NCBI GenBank assembly: GCA_025529335.1 | Contig: JAMYHX010000650.1 | Coordinates: 1 to 19,369 of the forward strand | Reading direction: 5' to 3' | DNA from: Rhizopus sp. PT2906 | Lineage: Eukaryota > Mucoromycota > Mucoromycetes > Mucorales > Rhizopodaceae | Length of the DNA: 19,369 nucleotides | Part shown: positions 9,628 to 19,110 of the stretch, piece after piece | How the letters are laid out: every line of letters starts with the position of its first letter | Numbering within the stretch: position 1 is the first letter of the stretch | Notes under the pieces: model-generated | What the model was told of the DNA's origin: nothing | The model's database searches: none | What the model saw: only the letters and a program-made list of their open reading frames with translations | Made by a program: the position numbers and the translations under genes

Positions 9628-10391
9628 AAATACTCATCTTGTTCCTGTGCCCCTCTCTAAGTTTATTTATTTTTGAATAAAAGACATTGCATTATGTACG
9701 CATTTGCTTCCATTTTCTTATTATAGAGCCGTTGCAATGACCAACTAAAGTTCATGCTTCAGTTAATGATCATGTCAGGTACTTGTTAATTGTAAGGGTG
9801 TACTGAAAAACATTGAATCAATAGCTTAAATAGAGTAACGGCTATTACCATTTATTTTAGATGCTTGTGGTGTACAAACTAACATGCTTAATATCTTATA
9901 TCTTATAGTAGAGCATACATTCTATTTTTGTTTGTTTATCGTGTTTCAGATGACAATAATACTGATAACATTTGCATGTGAATACAAAAAACATTTAAAA
10001 AGCCTATGGACACGGAGTACACAGACCAAAAAAAAACACAATTGCTCTAGCTTGTTCAAAAAGAGCAACAAGACATTGATTAGTGCATGGTAAATTCGCA
10101 CTGAAAAACTTTTGATGCCTCGGATCGTGCTTGAGGGGTATCCACGGTGAATGTCTGGAATATATGAATTATATAAAACTTTGTCAAGCCGAGAACCAGA
10201 GAATGAAAGGGCCTTTGACAAAGCCTTGAAGAAGTAACTAGATGTGTAGTATGTAGTTAAGGTATTCATGAGCCTATAGTGACTGTCCATCATTGCTTTC
10301 ATCTGACAGCCATCGCTAATGGCTTTGGGGAGAACTTATGTGAGAGCTTGTTCAGGTAAAAGGGAACCGGATCATCAATAGAAAAGAGAAA

Positions 10392-10506
10392 GAGCTTAAA
10401 ATAGACGCAGGTTGTTTTTATCTTTACCTCAAAGAAAAAAAGACATTGATATCTAAAAACATTTTGATCCATAAAGATAAAAGCAACCTGCGTCTATTTT
10501 AAGCTC
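10392..10506. repeat. 35-bp inverted repeat (long hairpin)
   Basis: Arm 10392-10426 (begins GAGCTTAAAATAGACG) is the reverse complement of arm 10472-10506 at 34 of 35 positions, with a 45-nt spacer. The single difference (T10415 against G10483) becomes a G-U wobble if transcribed on plus, so plus-strand RNA would form a fully paired 35-bp stem. The flanks show no obvious target-site duplication. It lies about 180 bp past the stop of the citrate carrier gene, possibly in or beyond its 3' UTR. Candidates: a foldback or MITE-like element, a small-RNA precursor, or a transcription-ending structure. Confidence 0.92.
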
Positions 10507-10681
10507 ACAATAATGCACTTTTTTGGAGAACATGCATCTGAGTCGAGCGTTTATTGAACAGTTTTGAACTATAGATACCAACAGACATTCTACCCTACTT
10601 AACCATGCTGTTGCTTTAACTGAAGTAATAAATAAAAGATATGGCATCCCTTTCCTTTTTCTAAAAGCATTGTTTGTTTAA

Positions 10682-11644
10682 TTAAGGTTTAAAGAACTCT
10701 AAGCCATGATACACTTTTTCATAGACTGTGAATACAATTCCTCCAGAGAACTTTGAATGATACGTTAGTACATCTATTTCTTTCTATATGATCCTTATAC
10801 TTACAATTAGTCTGGCAAGTCTTGGTGTAGTCCCTTTCCAGAGGGAAAATATGCCATTCTGTTTAACGACTTGTATTAGACAATCTATAGAATTCTTGTA
10901 TAGTATTTTGGCATCTAATCCCTGCATCCTTGTCTTGACTACATCTAATGGCATAGTACTATATACTGTAACAATTCCAGCTAGTGCACCGGCAGCAAAT
11001 GTATGTGCTGATGGTAATGGTTCGTCTCCTTTGCCCCGCCAAGATTGAAGAGTTGTCTTGAAGTAAGAGTAACAACTAAATCGCACTGCACTATTTGCTC
11101 CCTGTCTTGCCATGACAGGTCCTAATCCACGATAGATACCTCCTATGCCTTCTTCGGCCACAATCAGTCTTGTACCATGCACTAAACCTTTATACCGTGG
11201 AGATGTACTATTTTTATCATGAATCATCTTTGTCTTGATTGTCTCTGAAGGAGTGACGACAAGAGCTGCCTCTGTCATACCAGCGCCAAGCCCTGCAAGC
11301 ATGCTTCGAATACCTGTCAATTTTCCGTCCTTGTCTCTGAGGGCATTCGCAATCTGATCATAGGTCAAGAAGCGTACACCAGCCTTGGCAGCATTACCAA
11401 TGGCAAGTGCAGAAACACCAGTGTAGATAGCAAGGACACCTTTTGTTCTAATTGTCTTGACTAAACAGTCGATAGGGCCAGAAAACTTGAGCTCTCCTAG
11501 TTGTAGTTTACCTCCCGCTTGAAGTTGTAGACGTGTCTTGACATATTCGGTTGGATAGGTGGCAATTCCTTCTACACCGCCAGCTATTGTACCAGATATA
11601 AGCGACAAGAGCGGGTCTTTAGATTTCTTATTTGTATTTGACAT
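10682..11644 (-). CDS. CTP1: Mitochondrial tricarboxylate (citrate) carrier, Ctp1 type
   Basis: Joined exons, complement: 11644-10805 and 10750-10682; 302 residues, the normal length for a mitochondrial carrier. Three Solcar repeats are visible, each with the P-x-[DE]-x-x-[KR] signature: YPTEYVKTRLQ (from residue 30), TPSETIKTKM and MPLDVVKTRMQ. This implies six membrane helices in the inner mitochondrial membrane. The wording around these motifs and the C-terminus (RLIFSGGIVFTVYEKV) fit the citrate transport protein, which exchanges matrix citrate for malate or other anions and feeds cytosolic acetyl-CoA and lipid synthesis. The 54-nt intron near the 3' end has a canonical TACTAAC branch point; reading through it would truncate the protein after 286 residues. 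Substrate is inferred from family similarity. Confidence 0.92.
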
Positions 11645-12234
11645 CGTTACTATATAAGCAAGTTAAAAGAAAAGAAAAAAGGGGATGAAGATAATACAAG
11701 TCTTTTAGGTTATGTTGATTCATCTAATCTGAATTTCCTTTTAAGGAAGTTATTTCATTTTCTCTGTTTCTCTTGCTGATTTGACTTTATTCCCTCTTTC
11801 TTCTTGTTTTCCTTCTTCTTCTTTTCCATAAAGCACTGGATAAAAGAGAGAGAGAGAGAGAGACAAGCAGAGAGCAAACATAAAGACTCGTCTTTTCGTC
11901 ACAAAGAGTAAAATGGTGCATAGGTACAAAATAGCCTTTGAAGGTCAGTTAGTGACAAAGTCACTCTATTCAAAATAAAGTACACGCATGACCATTATGT
12001 ATAATATCACTGCGGTCAGCCTATTACTCTGACGACCTTGCAAGCAATAGTGACTCATATTATGAATGAACTGCGGTTTAGTGTTGTTGTCTATAAGCTT
12101 GTTTTTATCCAATAAAATTAAAGATGATTCATCTTGAACAATTCCCCACCCCTTGGTGGCTTATTCCATATAAACCAAGAGAATATATCCCAACGTCAAA
12201 AAAAAAAATCTCTTTTTTGTGTGTAATATAAACC
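11645..12234. promoter_or_regulatory. Divergent promoter region of CTP1 and ILS1
   Basis: These 590 bp separate two divergent start codons. On the CTP1 side are a CTT-rich pyrimidine tract (about 11791-11826) and an AG dinucleotide repeat (11845-11862). On the ILS1 side are a CCAAT box (12109-12113), a small inverted repeat CCACC-CCTT-GGTGG (12146-12159) and a TATAAA (12169-12174), 61 bp before the ATG. No open frame of note lies between. The TATA and CCAAT calls are by motif only. Confidence 0.6.
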
Positions 12235-15200
12235 ATGTCCTTGGCTGACTGTAAGTTTTATTAAATGTATAATATAGATAATTATCCATTAACCTCACAA
12301 TTTATAATTAGTGTCTGGTCAATTCAAGTAATTAAGCTATAATTGTTGCCAACAACAACAATAATAATAATAACACTTTTCTTAATAGTTTCCCAAAGGA
12401 AGAGGAGAAAATTATCCAATTCTGGAGAGAAATTGACGCTTTTCAAACTTCTTTAAAATTAAACCAAGACAAACCAACTTTTACTTTCTTTGATGGTCCA
12501 CCATTCGCAACAGGTCTTCCTCATTATGGTCACTTGTTAGCTGGTACTATCAAGGATATCGTCACTCGTTATGCACACAACACCGGTCACCATGTCGAAC
12601 GTCGTTTTGGCTGGGATACTCACGGTCTTCCTGTTGAATATGAAATTGACAAGAAATTGGGTATCTCTGGCAAAGACGATGTCATGAAGATGGGTATCGA
12701 CAAGTATAACGCTGAATGTAGAGCTATTGTTATGCGATATGCCGAAGAATGGCGTAGAACAGTCGAACGTATGGCTCGTTGGATTGATTTTGATAACGAT
12801 TACAAGACATTGAACCCCACTTTTATGGAAACTGTCTGGTGGGTCTTTAAGCAATTGTTCGAAAAGGGACAAGTATACCGTGGTCAAAGAGTGAGTATGA
12901 ATAAACATGGTGCTTTATGGTTACTAACAGCTTTTATTATAGGTCATGCCTTACTCAACTGGATGTACAACTCCTTTATCCAACTTTGAATCTTCTCAAA
13001 ACTACAAAGATGTCAATGACCCTGCCAGTAACATCAAATATCATTTTTTATACGACAAGACACTAAATTCAGTTTTATATAGTCGTCGTCGGTTTCCCGC
13101 TCGTAGATGATCCTTCAGTTCAATTGTTAGCATGGACCACCACACCCTGGACCTTGCCTTCTAACTTGGCCGTTTGTGTTCATCCTGAATTCGAATATAT
13201 CAAGATTCATGACGAAGCATCTGGCAACAAGTACATTTTGATGGAAAAGCGTCTGACAATGATTTACAAGGATCCCAAGAAGGCCAAGTTTACTATTCTC
13301 GAAAAATATAAGGGTGCTGATATGCTCAACTGGAAATTCGTTCCCATGTTTGACTTTTATGTCGAGGAATTCAAAGACAAGGCATTCAAGGTCTGTGTAG
13401 ACACCTATGTTACTGATGACTCGGGTACCGGTATTGTCCAAATGGCTCCTGCTTTTGGTGAAGACGATTACCGTGTCTGTATCGCTCACGGCGTTATTGA
13501 TGCCGATGGCCACTTGCCCTGTCCTGTAGATGACAGCGGTAACTTCACTGCTGAAGTTGGTCCTTACGCTGGCATGTACATCAAGGACGCTGACAAGGTC
13601 ATTCAAAAAGATATCAAGGCCAAGGGACGCATGATTGTTCAATCTCAATTTATGCACAGTTACCCCTTCTGTTGGAGATCAAACACGCCCTTGATCTACA
13701 AGGCCGTTCCTGCCTGGTTTGTCCGTGTGTCACCCATTGTCAACAGAATTTTGGCTTGCAATGACCAAATGCGCTGGGTTCCTTCCTTCGTTCAAGAAAA
13801 GCGTTTTGCCAACTGGATTGCCAATGCTCGTGACTGGAATGTCTCTCGTAACCGTTATTGGGGTACTCCTATGCCCGTTTGGGTAAGCGAAGATTACGAA
13901 GAAGTTGTCTGTATTGGCTCTATTGCCGAATTGGAAGAATTGAGTGGTGTGTCTCCTATCACCGATCTTCACCGTGAGAGCATTGATCATATCACCATTC
14001 CTTCTAAGAAGGGTAAGGGTGTTCTCCGCCGTATCGAAGAAGTCTTTGACTGTTGGTTCGAATCTGGTTCTATGCCTTATGCTCAGCAACACTATCCTTT
14101 CGAAAACGCTGCAAAGCTCGAAAATTCCTTCCCTGCCGATTTCATTTCTGAAGGTATCGATCAAACCCGTGGTTGGTTCTACACTCTCTTGGTTCTCTCT
14201 ACCCATCTCTTTGACAAGCCACCTGCCAAGAACGTCATTGCTAGTGGTCTCGTCTTGGCTGCCGATGGTAAGAAGATGAGTAAGAGTCTCCGTAACTACC
14301 CTGATCCCAATCTTGTCATTGACAAGTTCGGTTCTGATGCTCTCAGACTGTACCTCATCAACTCCCCTGTTGTTCGTGGTGAAACATTAAAGTTCAGAGA
14401 AGATGGTGTCAAGGATGTAGTCAGCAAGGTCTTCTTGCCTTGGTACAATGCCTACAAGTTCTTCCTTACTCAAACTGCTGTCTTGAAGAAGGAATTCGAC
14501 TATGACTTCCAATATGATGCTCATATCAAAAAGTCTGGCAACGTCATGGATCGTTGGATCTTAGCCTCTTGCCAATCCTTGATCAAATTCATTCGTGAAG
14601 AAATGGGTGCTTACCGTCTCTACACTGTTGTTCCTCGTTTACTACACATGATTGAAGATCTTACCAACTGGTATGTTCGTTTCAACCGTAGAAGATTGAA
14701 GGGTGAGAACGGTTTAGAAGAAGCCAAGTTCTCGATGAACACTTTGTATGAAGTCTTGTTTACTTTGTGTCTTACCATGGCTCCCTTCACTCCCTTCTTG
14801 ACCGAAAACATGTACCAAAACCTCAAGAGTTTTGCTCCCAAGGACCCCAACGTTGTCGATGATCGTTCCATTCACTTCCTCGAATTCCCTCAAGTCCGTC
14901 AAGAATACTTTGACCCTGAAATCGAACGTGCTGTCAGCCGTATGCAAGCTGTTATCGAATTAGGACGTACTATCCGTGAACGTAAGAATATCTCATTAAA
15001 GACGCCTCTTAAGGAACTCGTCGTCATCCACAGCGATTCTCAATACCATGCCGACATCAAGGCCCTTCAATCTTATATCTTGGAAGAACTCAATGTTCGT
15101 GAACTTGTCATTACTGCTGATGAAGACAAGTATGGTGTCAAATATAAGGCTGAAGCCGATTGGAAGGTCATGGGTCAAAAGTACAAGCGCGACGCCATGA

Positions 15201-15685
15201 AGATAAAGAAGGGTCTTCCCGAGATCAGCAGCGAGCAAATCAAGGAGTTTGCCAAGACCAAGGAACTTGTTGTTGCTGGTATCAAGGTGACAGATGAAGA
15301 TCTTAACGTCATTCGCTACTTTGAAGCTTCTGATGACACCATGTATGAAGCCAACACGGATAAGGAAACATTGATCTTGATGGATGTTAAATTATATCCT
15401 GAATTAGAAGAAGAAGGCATTGCTCGTGAAATCATCAACCGTGTTCAACGTTTGAGAAAGAAGGCTAACTTGTTGCCTACTGATGAAATCAGTGTGTATT
15501 ACAGATTGGCTGTCGAAAATGCTGAGCCATTTGAAAAGATCTTGAAGAGCCAAGAGGCTACTTTGATCAAGGTCCTTAAGAAGCCCATGACACATCACAT
15601 GACAATGGTCTCTACCGAAACTCTCATCATTGAAGAAGAGCAAGAAGTGAATGGTATCAAATTTGATCTTGTCTTTGCTAAATAA
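12235..15685 (+). CDS. ILS1: Isoleucyl-tRNA synthetase, cytosolic
   Basis: Joined exons 12235-12250, 12312-12327, 12389-12890, 12943-13027 and 13083-15685; 1073 residues, the usual length of the eukaryotic cytosolic enzyme. It charges tRNA-Ile with isoleucine using ATP. Class I signatures are present: HYGH (56-59) within DGPPFATGLPHYGH, and KMSKS (604-608) after LAADGK. Other family blocks are in order: HVERRFGWDTHGLP, AWTTTPWTLPSN and GTGIVQMAPAFGEDDY in the CP1 editing domain, SYPFCWRS, NWIANARDWNVSRNRYWGTP, GIDQTRGWFY, and WYVRFNRRRLKGENG in the anticodon-binding domain. No mitochondrial presequence is seen, so it is the cytosolic form. The start is reached through two 16-nt coding exons, which restore the frame to FPKEEEKII, the conserved N-terminal motif. 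AATAAA lies at 15699-15704. Codon use is GC-richer at third positions than its neighbours, as expected of a highly expressed gene. Confidence 0.97.
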
Positions 15686-15787
15686 CTATTATAATAATAA
15701 TAAAAAATGATATGGTTTCTTGTTAGATTTTTTTACACCAAACTCTTTTTTGTTTTTGTTGGATTCAAAATTGGGCATAGCGAGTAA

Positions 15788-15812
15788 TTTTTTTTTTTTT
15801 TTTTTTTTTTTT
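15788..15812 (+). promoter_or_regulatory. T25 homopolymer just upstream of WDR92
   Basis: Twenty-five consecutive T bases end 8 bp before the WDR92 ATG, within the 135-bp gap after ILS1. Poly(dA:dT) tracts commonly exclude nucleosomes at fungal promoters, so this may be the core promoter feature; with only 8 bp left, the leader would be very short. It may also be a slippage-prone assembly weak point. Confidence 0.6.
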
Positions 15813-15820
15813 GAAACTTA

Positions 15821-16981
15821 ATGAAAGGAGAACGCTTGATCAGTAAAGAACTTTCATTTACTCCATACGACGTTAAATGGTTTCCTTTGTCTTCACGATT
15901 ATGTGTTGTTGGCGCAACTAAAAAGGGTACAGGACAAATTGCAGTGTATGGATTAGCTGGTAAACATGTAGAACTTAAAGTGGAGGTATATAAACAATAT
16001 ATATATATATATATATGTATAAAATAGATCTAAGACCTTCTTTTCCATTTAGGCAGAGACAAATTCAGTTGTTCGATGTGCAGCTATTACAGGACAGGCA
16101 CGACATGTGACAACCGGTGATTTTGAAGGACAAATTCAAACTTGGTAAGAGAAAGGGGTGCCATTATATATAAACAACATCCTCAACATAACACACACAT
16201 ACACATACACATACATACACATACACAAAAGGGATCCTCAAAAACTCGATGTTCCTCTGACATCTATCAAGGGTCATGAAAGCATTGTCAACTGTATGAG
16301 TAGTTTAAATCAAACGATATCAGAAATCGCGACAGGCAGCAGGGATGGATGTGTCAAAGTGTGGGATACGAGACAACCAGAAAAGGCAGTTTTGACGATA
16401 AGATCTAATAGCAAAAAAGATATTTGGGCTGTCGCATTTGGTAAAGACATGTATAGAAAAGAAGAAGCAATCTATTGACCTCAATATATAGGCTGGATAA
16501 GAAACAGTAAAGTGCTTGCAGTGGGATATGAGGATGGACTTGTTCAGTTATTTGATGTGAATGGATCTCAGTACTTGTGGAATACACAATTAAAGGATGG
16601 AGTGTGTTCAATAGATTTCTTGAATGATAAGTTATTGGTCAGTACATTAAATGGTGCTTATAAGATCAACATTGAATCAGGAAAGATAGAGCAAGTGCAG
16701 GTAATAAACAGTACAGATATTGACAACTATTTGATTGATATATCTTGTCTTAGGCCACAAAGGATACAACATTATGGTGTATTAGACATATACCCAACAC
16801 TGAACACTTTACGATAGCAGATGGAAATGGAAAACTATCAACCTATAAAGATACTAACCTAGATAACATATTGAACATATCAAAGCATCCAATCATATCA
16901 CTTGATTGGAATAAAGACAAGAAAGGATTATTTGCTTGCTGTGCATTTGATAAAACGATCAACATGGGCATCATTCAATAA
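15821..16981 (+). CDS. WDR92: WDR92/DNAAF10 (Monad) WD-repeat protein
   Basis: Joined exons 15821-15985, 16053-16144, 16232-16440, 16492-16700 and 16754-16981; 300 residues. WD-repeat features in order: YDVKWFPLSSRL near the N-terminus, VTTGDFEGQIQTWD, IKGHESIVNCM, ATGSRDGCVKVWDTRQ (119-134), DIWAVAFG, LAVGYEDGLVQLFD, NGVCSIDF-like DGVCSIDFLND, then TLWCIRH and a final SLDWNKDKKGLFACCAFDKTI. This order and wording match WDR92 along the length, although the protein is about 50 residues shorter than the human one. In animals and algae WDR92 works with the R2TP/prefoldin-like chaperones and is needed for assembly of axonemal dyneins. The introns (67, 87, 51, 53 nt) contain AT and TACACA microsatellites. 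The N-terminus aligns with the family from residue 4, supporting this ATG. The stop codon overlaps an AATAAA shared with the convergent UTP11 end. Confidence 0.9.
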
Positions 16982-16993
16982 AGGAACTTTATT
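16977..16993. terminator. Two-way poly(A) signal overlapping both stop codons
   Basis: The sequence AATAAAG-GAA-CTTTATT is a 7-bp inverted repeat around 3 nt. AATAAA on plus (16977-16982) overlaps the WDR92 TAA (16979-16981); AATAAA on minus (16993-16988) overlaps the UTP11 TAA (16991-16989). If used, both transcripts would be cleaved inside the opposite gene, giving overlapping antisense 3' ends. Confidence 0.7.
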
Positions 16994-17813
16994 TTTTACG
17001 TTCTTGCTTCCACTTGTACACATCTAATCCATGCTTATCCTTTCCTACAATCTTCTTTCTACCTTTTTGCCTTAATGCTCTCTGGAGTTCTAGTTCTTGT
17101 TCTGCTCTCTTCAACTGTTCTTCTCGCTTCATACGTGAAGCTAATTCTTTATATTTTTGTTCTCTTTCCTTTTTGATCTCTTTCAACTCCTTTCCTGACA
17201 GTGGTGCAATAATCTCTGCCTCTTTTAATGTTTCTATACGTGGACGATTGAATTTACGATTGACAAGTTCAGGTAAGGTATCAAGGTGTTTTGCTGGTGA
17301 AAACTGTTTAGCTTCTGCTTCTGAATCAACAAAGACCACATGCTTTGATTTCTTTTGTATTGGTTGTTCTTGTTGTTGTTCTGGATCGTCTATAAAATGA
17401 AGTGAATCTTGTAATTTTTCCATTTTCTATATTTAAAAAGGAAATGAGTATATGTGTATATGTGAATAATGTACCCAACTTACTCTTTTACTAAGATCTC
17501 TATGATATTTGATATATTGTTTGTCTTGAGACTTCATCAATTGAATCATTTCGTCAGGCAACTCTTCATTTCGTTTCTGAATGTGTTGACCATTCTTTGT
17601 TTGACTATTGATCATCTTGAAATAGAATTCATCTGGATTCCTAAACAGAGCCTTTTCTTTCAATGCCTTTAATCTCTTTTGTTTGGCATGAAAATCCTTT
17701 GCACGCAAAAGATAATCCTTCTTCTTTTCTAATAGTCCATATTTGGCTCTACTGGCTATCTGTCCACGCTCTCTGTGGTTTCTTCGTTGAACGGCGTTAC
17801 GTAAACTGGGCAT
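16989..17813 (-). CDS. UTP11: U3 snoRNA-associated protein Utp11 (SSU processome)
   Basis: Joined exons, complement: 17813-17484 and 17426-16989; 255 residues, close to the yeast and human proteins. The N-terminus MPSLRNAVQRRNHRERGQ, then GLLEKKKDYLLRAKDFH, LKEKALFRNPDEFYFKM and the C-terminal KWKQERKK are the conserved Utp11 blocks. The protein is highly basic and largely helical with coiled-coil character. It is a component of the nucleolar small-subunit processome that processes 18S pre-rRNA. An in-frame ATG lies 18 nt upstream (17831), but the family starts at the Met before the SLRNAV motif, so 17813 is preferred. One 57-nt intron in phase 0. The gene converges on WDR92 with only 7 bp between stop codons. 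Confidence 0.96.
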
Positions 17814-18698
17814 AGTTGAATGAAATAACAATAAAGTAAGCCACTTGGATACATTGAAGTTTTATCATTAAAGTCAGTCACATAATTTATTCTCCGATAG
17901 CACAGGACTTTTTCCTGAGAATGAAATGCTCCATGGTAAAGGCAAAGGCCAACTTGCTTTTATTGTGTCTTTTGACTTATACAGTCTTTCAGAAAGTCGC
18001 ATTTTTGCAATCCTTATAATGCCATTTATACAAAAAGCGACAAGTTCACGCGATATTTCTTTCTGAAAATAGTGTATTTTAAAAGTATGTCTAACTAAAA
18101 CATGCTGTCTTAGTGGGAGCATGAGAGGGCTATTGTCAACAGTAGACAGGAGTCATGCAAGCTTGTTTCAATATATTGACAATTGAGTCAAAATTTTCCA
18201 GTTTTTATTTATACTTTCTCCTCTAAAAATCCTCTAGAACTCTGGCCTGATCTATTTGCTACATTGGTAACAGATTCAAATAGTGTTTTTTCAGTAGAAA
18301 TATTAGGGAGGCAGAAGGTCTGCGTATTGAAATTTAAGTTGGTTCTTTGGGTAAAAGGTATTTGATAAATAATATTTATCAAAAACGAAAAAGAACAAAA
18401 AAACCTGTATCCGACAAGACCAGTGATGTTATTCTCTCAGCCGATACCTCGTCCACTGATTCTGACTCCAAAGTCGTTCAACAATTCCGTAAGGAGATGT
18501 GTCAAATATGAAAAAATAGAACAAACCTATATTTTGGTAGCGAAGATACAAAAGGAAGTCTCTTTTTTTGTATTTCCAATAGATCGTCAGCACATTTAAG
18601 TGAAGATCTATTATACAAAGAATACGTTCCATCAATGAAAAGAGTCCGATGGCATGACGCTCAAAGGCGATACATGGATGTGAATCTGAGAACCGCTT

Positions 18699-18774
18699 GT
18701 AAGTTTGTATAGCACAGACCGATATTAATATATGGCATGTCACTAATGAGAACTACCCATGTGAGGTTATATAG
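18699..18774 (+). other. Candidate spliceosomal intron
   Basis: GTAAGT donor, CACTAATGAG branch-like sequence about 30 nt before a TATATAG acceptor, 76 nt. These features match the introns of the confident genes. Depending on frame, the following exon reads IITPKLLQMMHMKK (stop 18945-18947, in phase with the upstream VRWHDAQRRY frame) or DYYPQTTSNDAYEEIIKQL (stop 18872-18874). It suggests that transcription on plus existed here, now or in the past. Confidence 0.4.
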
Positions 18775-18987
18775 TGATTATTACCCCCAAACTACTTCAA
18801 ATGATGCATATGAAGAAATCATTAAACAGTTGTTTCCTTGGACTATCAGAAGCAAAGAAAAGAGCGTCCAGTGAATATATTTTATTAAGAGTAAAGAACA
18901 AAAAGCCAAAGTGCGGGAGTAACAAAATGAAGTTTTTATTAAAGTAAGCAATGGTTTAATTTCCAAAGAGAGAGAGCTTTGAATAAG

Positions 18988-19110
18988 TAGAGATTTTTCT
19001 TTTGATAGCCAAGTTAAGAGAGCAAGTAGAGGCTTTTTTCTTTTTTGAGGGCCAAGTAGATAGTTTTTTCTTTTGATAGCCAAGCAGAGAGATTTCTTTT
19101 TTTTTTCTTT
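18988..19110. repeat. Degenerate tandem repeat, about 28-39 bp unit
   Basis: Three imperfect copies of a unit with core TTTTTTCTTTTGATAGCCAAG (near 18994, 19033 and 19063), followed by a partial fourth from about 19085, each separated by TAGAG/CAGAGAG-like bases. Short lysine-rich open frames on minus arise from this repeat and are not taken as genes. Confidence 0.7.

Larger units (their letters stand above)
8974..10681. other. 1.7-kb stretch without a well-supported gene
   Basis: No gene here has family support. An 8-bp hairpin (AGAGTAGG/CCTACTCT, 9116-9139) lies downstream of uL10m. Open frames exist on both strands at 9298-9627 and on minus at 9946-10302 and 10453-10647, but they are short and unrecognised; several rely on non-ATG starts. 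The best candidate on minus (9627-9445) is listed separately. The strongest structure is a 35-bp inverted repeat (10392-10506). The stretch may be a decayed insertion or simply long intergenic DNA. Confidence 0.5.

Noticed and set aside
9946..10302. 118-codon minus-strand open frame
   Set aside because: No family recognised and hydrophobic low-complexity tail. Overlapping plus-strand frames are also open, so chance in AT-rich DNA is likely.
13127..15643. Several 77-176-codon minus-strand open frames
   Set aside because: They are antisense shadows of the isoleucyl-tRNA synthetase exon, kept open by its codon bias.
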